Shown piece by piece: positions 60,080 through 64,000 of a stretch of 64,000 bases of DNA. A program made the position numbers and the translations under genes. The DNA lies in NCBI RefSeq assembly GCF_036186745.1, contig NZ_CP108086.1, positions 4,960,001-5,024,000 on the forward strand. The letters run 5' to 3'. Numbering within the stretch: the first letter of the stretch is position 1; the number at the start of each line of letters is the position of its first letter. The stretch is from Microbispora hainanensis (GTDB taxonomy: Bacteria > Actinomycetota > Actinomycetes > Streptosporangiales > Streptosporangiaceae). The notes below the pieces were generated by a model. The model made no database searches and was not told the DNA's origin. It was given only the letters and a program-made list of their open reading frames with translations.

Positions 60080-60475
60080 ATGAGGGTTCTCGTCTACAGC
60101 GACGACGCAAGCACCCGGGAGAAGGTGCGGCTGGCCATCGGGCGGCGCCCCGCCGCGGACGTGCCCCTCGTCGAGATCGTCGAGTGCGCGACCCAGCCGG
60201 CCGTGATCAAGCACCTCGACTCCGGCGACATCGACGTCGCCATCCTTGACGGCGAGGCGCAGCCGGCCGGCGGGATGGGGGTCAGCCGGCAGGCCAAGGA
60301 CGAGGTGCACAACTGCCCCCCGATCCTGCTGCTGATCGCCCGCAGGGACGATCGCTGGCTGGCCAACTGGTCCCGCGCCGACGCCGTCGTCGCGCAGCCC
60401 ATCGACCCCGTCGTCCTGGCCGAGGCCGTGGCCGACCTCATGCGGCGCCGTCTCAGCCTCACCAAGGCGCACTGA
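60080..60475 (+). CDS. Response-regulator-receiver-like conserved hypothetical protein
   Basis: A 131-residue protein with a receiver-like fold. It starts MRVLVYSDDASTREKVRLAI, with acidic residues where receivers bind metal; DIDVAILDGEAQPAGGMGVS has an Asp at the phosphoacceptor place, and PPILLLIARRDDRWLANW and AVVAQPIDPVVLAEAV follow in the order of strands 4 and 5. The conserved Lys of true receivers is not present (AQPIDP instead of a KP motif). No output domain exists. It is divergent from the oxidase/bcc operon, an association I recall from other actinomycetes. Function unknown. Confidence 0.75.
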   Translation: MRVLVYSDDASTREKVRLAIGRRPAADVPLVEIVECATQPAVIKHLDSGDIDVAILDGEAQPAGGMGVSRQAKDEVHNCPPILLLIARRDDRWLANWSRADAVVAQPIDPVVLAEAVADLMRRRLSLTKAH

Positions 60476-60751
60476 GCCGCGCGCCCCGAGCCGCGCCCGT
60501 GAAGGGGTGCCCTCAGCCGGACGTGCCGAATCGGGCGCGCCGGGCGGGGCACACCGAACCGGGCGCTCCAACGAAGGCGCGGGAGCCCCGGCGCGTCGTC
60601 AGGCGGGCCCGCAAGCGGGGGCGCCGGCGCCGGGCACACCCTGACCCTGGACGCCGGGCGCGGTCGCGCCCGGCCCCGCGTCCCGGCCTTCCGGCCGGGC
60701 GGCACAGCCAACACGCCGACCCGACTCCACATCGAATCCGCGGAGCCCACC

Positions 60752-61801
60752 ATGGACACGCGCACCACCTGGCCCTCCACGCTGAACGCCCTGCTGGCGG
60801 GCGAGAACCTCACGGCCGACGAGACGGCCTGGGTAATGGGGGAGATCATGTCGGGGTCGGCCACCCCGGCGCAGATCGCCGCCTTCGCCGTCGCCCTGCG
60901 GGCCAAGGGCGAGACCGTCGCCGAGGTGACGGGCCTCGTCCGCACCATGTTCGAGCGCGCGACCCCGCTCACGGTCGAAGGGCGGGTGGTCGACATCGTC
61001 GGCACCGGCGGCGACCGGGCGCACACCGTCAACGTCTCGACCATGGCCGCCATCGTCGCGGCGGCGGCCGGGGCCCGGGTCGTCAAGCACGGCAACCGGG
61101 CGGCCTCCTCGCTGTGCGGCGCGGCCGACGTGCTCGAACACCTGGGCGTCGCCCTCGACCTGTCGCCGGAGACCACCGCCAGGGTCGCCGTGGAGGCCGG
61201 CATCGCCTTCTGCTTCGCGCCCGTCTACCACCCGGCGCTGCGCTTCACCGGCCCGCCGCGCAAGGAGATCGGCGTGCCGACGGTGTTCAACTTCCTCGGG
61301 CCGCTGGCCAACCCCGCGCGCCCCGCCGCCCAGGCGATCGGCGTGTTCGACGCGCGCATGCTGCCGGTCATGGCCGGGGTCTTCGCCGAGCGCGGCGTGT
61401 CGGCGCTGGTCTTCCGGGGCGACGACGGCCTCGACGAGCTGTCCACCGCGGCCCCGTCGACTGTCTTCGTCGTCCGCGACGGCACCGCGACCCAGACGAC
61501 GATCGACCCGGCCGACCTCGGCATCCCCCGTTCCCAGCCGGGCGACCTGCGCGGCGGCGACGTCGAGTTCAACGCGGCGGCGGTGCGCGACCTGCTGCGC
61601 GGCAAGACGGGGCCGGTGCGCGACGCGGTGCTGCTGAACGCGGCGGCCGGCCTGGTCGCCTACGACGGCCCGGGCGACGACCTGACCGGCGACCTGCGCG
61701 CGGCGTACGCCCGCGCGGCCGAGGCGGTCGACTCGGGCAGGGCCGCGCAGACCCTGGAGCGCTGGATCGAGATCAGCAGCGCGCTCGGCGGAAAGGGCTG
61801 A
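60752..61801 (+). CDS. trpD: Anthranilate phosphoribosyltransferase
   Basis: TrpD joins anthranilate to PRPP in tryptophan synthesis. The 349-residue protein has the family motifs [17 protein letters not shown] (PRPP loop), [20 protein letters not shown] (anthranilate tunnel) and [18 protein letters not shown] lies 6 bases before the ATG. It stands apart from other trp genes here, as in other actinobacteria. The 276 bases before it are GC-rich and show no gene and no recognisable trp leader peptide. Confidence 0.95.
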   Translation: MDTRTTWPSTLNALLAGENLTADETAWVMGEIMSGSATPAQIAAFAVALRAKGETVAEVTGLVRTMFERATPLTVEGRVVDIVGTGGDRAHTVNVSTMAAIVAAAAGARVVKHGNRAASSLCGAADVLEHLGVALDLSPETTARVAVEAGIAFCFAPVYHPALRFTGPPRKEIGVPTVFNFLGPLANPARPAAQAIGVFDARMLPVMAGVFAERGVSALVFRGDDGLDELSTAAPSTVFVVRDGTATQTTIDPADLGIPRSQPGDLRGGDVEFNAAAVRDLLRGKTGPVRDAVLLNAAAGLVAYDGPGDDLTGDLRAAYARAAEAVDSGRAAQTLERWIEISSALGGKG

Positions 61802-61906
61802 TCGCGCTCCCGATCGGGATCGCCTCCACCGCGGGAGGGCCCGGCCGTCCGCCGTGACGGGGACGTGCCGGGTCCGGCCTGAACCGCCGCGCCGCCGGGC
61901 GGGGTC

Positions 61907-62194
61907 TCAGTCGGCGTCGGCGAGGCCGATGGAGAAGGCCGCCTCCAGGTCGTGACGGGAGTAGGTGCGGAAGGCGATGTGCGTCTCGGTGTGCCGCACG
62001 CCCGGCACCTTGTTGACGCGGCCGGGCACGACCTCGGCCACCTCGTCGTATCGGCCGACCCTGACCATGGCCAGCAGGTCGAACTCGCCGGTGATCGAAT
62101 ACACCTCGCTGACGCCCTCGATCTCGGCGATGGCCTGGGCGACCTCGGGGATCCTGTCGACGTCCGCCTTGATGTGGACGATCGCGGTGACCAT
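61907..62194 (-). CDS. Stand-alone AsnC/Lrp ligand-binding (RAM) domain protein
   Basis: A 95-residue protein made of a single regulation-of-amino-acid-metabolism domain: VTAIVHIKADVDRIPEVAQA, EIEGVSEVYSITGEFDLLAM and VPGVRHTETHIAFRTY. There is no DNA-binding helix-turn-helix, so it cannot act alone as an Lrp regulator. ATG 62194 follows AGGAG by 9 bases. It lies downstream of the DEDDh nuclease on the same strand (67 bases apart) and convergent with trpD. Confidence 0.9.
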   Translation of the reverse strand: MVTAIVHIKADVDRIPEVAQAIAEIEGVSEVYSITGEFDLLAMVRVGRYDEVAEVVPGRVNKVPGVRHTETHIAFRTYSRHDLEAAFSIGLADAD

Positions 62195-62261
62195 GCGCGT
62201 CTCTCCTGCTGTCTCGCGGCTCGGGTCTGTCGCCCCCGACCTTAGTGCCACCCCCGCGGCC

Positions 62262-63995
62262 TCACCGCAGGGGCCGTCCCTCACGGCGGTCGCCGCGCTG
62301 GTGCCGGTAGGCGCGCTCGATGCGCTCGACCAGGCGCCCGGCGCCGTACGCGGGGAGGCTCCAGGTGCCGTCGACCTGGACGAGGCGCACGCCGGGGGAG
62401 TCGAGCCAGCGCAGCACGCACTCGGTCTCCTCGGCGCTGGCGGCCGGGGTGGGCCCGGGACCGGGGACGACGGTCTCCGCCGTGGCGACCAGCGCGTCCA
62501 CGTACGGCGTGGGGTGGGCGCCCCTGGGCATCACGCCGGCCGCGGCGAGCCTGCCGTGCCGGATGACGTGGATGTCCCAGCCGCCGTCGAAGGCGGGGCT
62601 GGCCGCGACCATCTGCGGGATGCCGGTCAGGGACCGCAGGCGCTGCATGCGCGCGGCGGTCCTGACGTAGGCCGCGAGGCGGTCCCGGTCGACGGCCGCC
62701 TCCTCATAGCGCTGCTCGGCCGACAGGCGGCTCATGCGCGCCTCCATCGCCGAGAAGACCGCCTCCGCGTCGAGCTCCATCGCGTGCCGGGCGCGGCGGA
62801 CGTGGCGGGCGTAGCTCTCCTCGCTCTCGCGGCCCTCGCAGGGCGCGCCGCAGCGGCCGATCTCGGCGAGCGCGCAGGCGGGGCGGCGCACGCGGGGCGA
62901 CAGCCGTTCGGTGCACTGGCGCAGCGGCAGCGCCTCGTGCATGGCGGTCCGCGCGTCGTCGGCGGTGCGGCTGCTGCCGAACGGGCCGAGATAGGTCGCG
63001 CCGTCGTCCTTCACCTCGCGCACGACGCTGAGCCGCGGGAACGCCTCGTCGGTCAGCTTGAGCCAGACCACCCGCTCGGGGAAGCGGGACCGCCTGTTGT
63101 AGCGCGGCTTGGTGGCCCCGATCATCCGCAGCTCGCGGATCTCGGCCTCCAGCGCGGTGGCGCAGACGATCGTCCTGACCCGCTCGGCGATGCCGACCAT
63201 CTCGCGGATGCGGGAGCGGGTCTCGCTCGCGGTGAAGTAGCTGCGCACGCGGTTGCGCAGGTTGGAGCTCTTCCCGATGTAGAGCGCCTCGCCCTTGGCG
63301 TCTTCGAAGATGTAGACGCCGGGCGCGCCGGGCACCCCGTCGGCGAGGTGGCGTTTGCGCTGCTGCTCCGGCGTGGGAGCGCGCACGAAGCCGCGCAGGT
63401 CTTCCAGCGTGTGCACGCCGAGCGACCCGACCCGGGCGATGAGGCCGTGCAGCACGTCGACCGTGGCCTTCGCGTCGGCCAGCGCCCGGTGGCAGGGCTC
63501 GGTGGAGCTGCGGAAGACCCGCGCGAGGGTGGCCAGCTTGCAGTTGGGCGTCTCGTCGCGGGTCAGCACGCGGCGCGCGAGGTCGGCGGTGTCCACCACC
63601 GGGTTGGCCGGGGGCGGGTAGCCGTTGACCTGGCACGCCGCCTTCAGGAACGACATGTCGAACGGCGCGTTGTGCGCCACCAGCGCGACGCCCGCGATGA
63701 ACTCCAGGAAGCTCGGCAGCACCTCGGAGAACTTCGGCGCGGCCACGACCATCGCGTCGGTGATGCCGGTCAGCACGGAGATGAACGGCGGGATCGGGCC
63801 ACCGGGGTCGACCAGCGTGGCGAACTCGCCGATCACCTCGCCGCCGCGCACCTTCACCGCGCCGATCTCCGTGATGGCGTGCTCCGCGGACGACCCGCCG
63901 GTGGTCTCCAGGTCGAAGACGACGAACGTGACCTCCCGCAGGGGAGTGCCGAGCTCGTCCAGCGTGCCCTGTACCGCATCCACGCCCAAGACCAT
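62262..63995 (-). CDS. DEDDh exonuclease fused to a UvrC-like GIY-YIG endonuclease
   Basis: A protein of about 577 residues combining two nucleases. The N-terminal DnaQ-type 3'-5' exonuclease (about 20-180) has all acidic residues: FDLETTG, NAPFDMSF and the His-Asp pair in HRALADAKAT. The C-terminal half starts with a GIY-YIG domain (GVPGAPGVYIFEDAKGEALY, then IGKSSNLRNRV) followed by UvrC-like cysteines and UVR-type sequence (CALAEIGRCGAPC, RMSRLSAEQRYEEAAVDRDR). It likely acts in DNA repair. ATG 63995 is near the window edge and the frame is still open beyond it, so the true start could lie outside. Confidence 0.9.
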   Translation of the reverse strand: MVLGVDAVQGTLDELGTPLREVTFVVFDLETTGGSSAEHAITEIGAVKVRGGEVIGEFATLVDPGGPIPPFISVLTGITDAMVVAAPKFSEVLPSFLEFIAGVALVAHNAPFDMSFLKAACQVNGYPPPANPVVDTADLARRVLTRDETPNCKLATLARVFRSSTEPCHRALADAKATVDVLHGLIARVGSLGVHTLEDLRGFVRAPTPEQQRKRHLADGVPGAPGVYIFEDAKGEALYIGKSSNLRNRVRSYFTASETRSRIREMVGIAERVRTIVCATALEAEIRELRMIGATKPRYNRRSRFPERVVWLKLTDEAFPRLSVVREVKDDGATYLGPFGSSRTADDARTAMHEALPLRQCTERLSPRVRRPACALAEIGRCGAPCEGRESEESYARHVRRARHAMELDAEAVFSAMEARMSRLSAEQRYEEAAVDRDRLAAYVRTAARMQRLRSLTGIPQMVAASPAFDGGWDIHVIRHGRLAAAGVMPRGAHPTPYVDALVATAETVVPGPGPTPAASAEETECVLRWLDSPGVRLVQVDGTWSLPAYGAGRLVERIERAYRHQRGDRREGRPLR

Positions 63996-64000
63996 AGAAG

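Noticed and set aside
60476-60751. Possible trp leader peptide or attenuator before trpD
   Set aside because: No short frame with clustered Trp codons and no terminator/antiterminator pair was seen.
1-64000. tRNA, rRNA, CRISPR arrays, insertion sequences and prophage genes
   Set aside because: No cloverleaf with a T-loop motif, no regularly spaced repeats of CRISPR size and no transposase, integrase or phage structural sequence were recognised.

Overview
The window is 64 kb of very GC-rich, densely coded chromosome from an actinomycete. Mycothiol-type enzymes, a c-type bcc:aa3 respiratory chain, GlnE plus beta-type glutamine synthetase with a GlnR-type operator, DUF4191, DUF3043, RDD, PspAA/PspAB and SAV2177-type methyltransferases all point to Actinomycetota. 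The abundant CGTACG words and the gene content suggest a relative of Streptosporangiales, but this placement is inferred and no rRNA is present to confirm it.

The backbone is a conserved actinobacterial block. From memory, its order resembles the Rv2191-Rv2221 region of Mycobacterium tuberculosis and the matching Streptomyces region: glnE ... glnA, RDD, DUF4191, lipA, lipB, TIGR01777 epimerase, sucB, lpd, pepA, cobS/cobU, DUF3043, psp operon, nadA, erpA, adenosine-kinase-like cbhK, cysteine desulfurase/TusA, ctaC-ctaD-ctaF, qcrB-qcrA-qcrC-ctaE, trpD, an AsnC-type RAM protein and a DEDDh/GIY-YIG nuclease. Lineage-specific genes are inserted between these: 2.9-15.1 kb (methyltransferases, two MFS pumps, an ECF41 sigma factor with a divergent flavin reductase, LysR, small enzymes), 18.6-23.8 kb (two-component system, KhtT-like/CBS/permease cassette), 25.5-26.9 kb (decayed membrane gene, TetR, DUF6204), 34-36.5 kb (GntR, DUF1648, CPBP) and 53.3-55.7 kb (L,D-transpeptidase, broken acyltransferase, hydrolase remnant).

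Functionally the window couples nitrogen control (GlnE adenylylates the GlnA encoded 13 kb away), lipoate synthesis and the E2/E3 subunits that need it, NAD and Fe-S biogenesis (nadA, erpA, cysteine desulfurase, TusA-like), the complete terminal respiratory branch (bcc complex plus aa3 oxidase), envelope stress (PspA-PspAA-HtpX-PspAB), late cobalamin assembly and tryptophan synthesis.

The most notable observations are these. A LipB homologue has lost both residues of the Cys/Lys catalytic dyad. An ECF41 sigma factor and its divergent neighbour carry identical CCTCACA-N16-TGTC promoters. A complete GlnR-type box lies upstream of glnA. A 34-bp nested dyad operator abuts a TetR start codon. Clustered half-sites precede a YtrA-like GntR gene. 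A membrane protein joins CLADxC repeats to an SMI1/KNR4-like domain. Two genes are interrupted by single-base shifts in short homopolymers. No tRNA, rRNA, CRISPR array, insertion sequence or phage gene was recognised.
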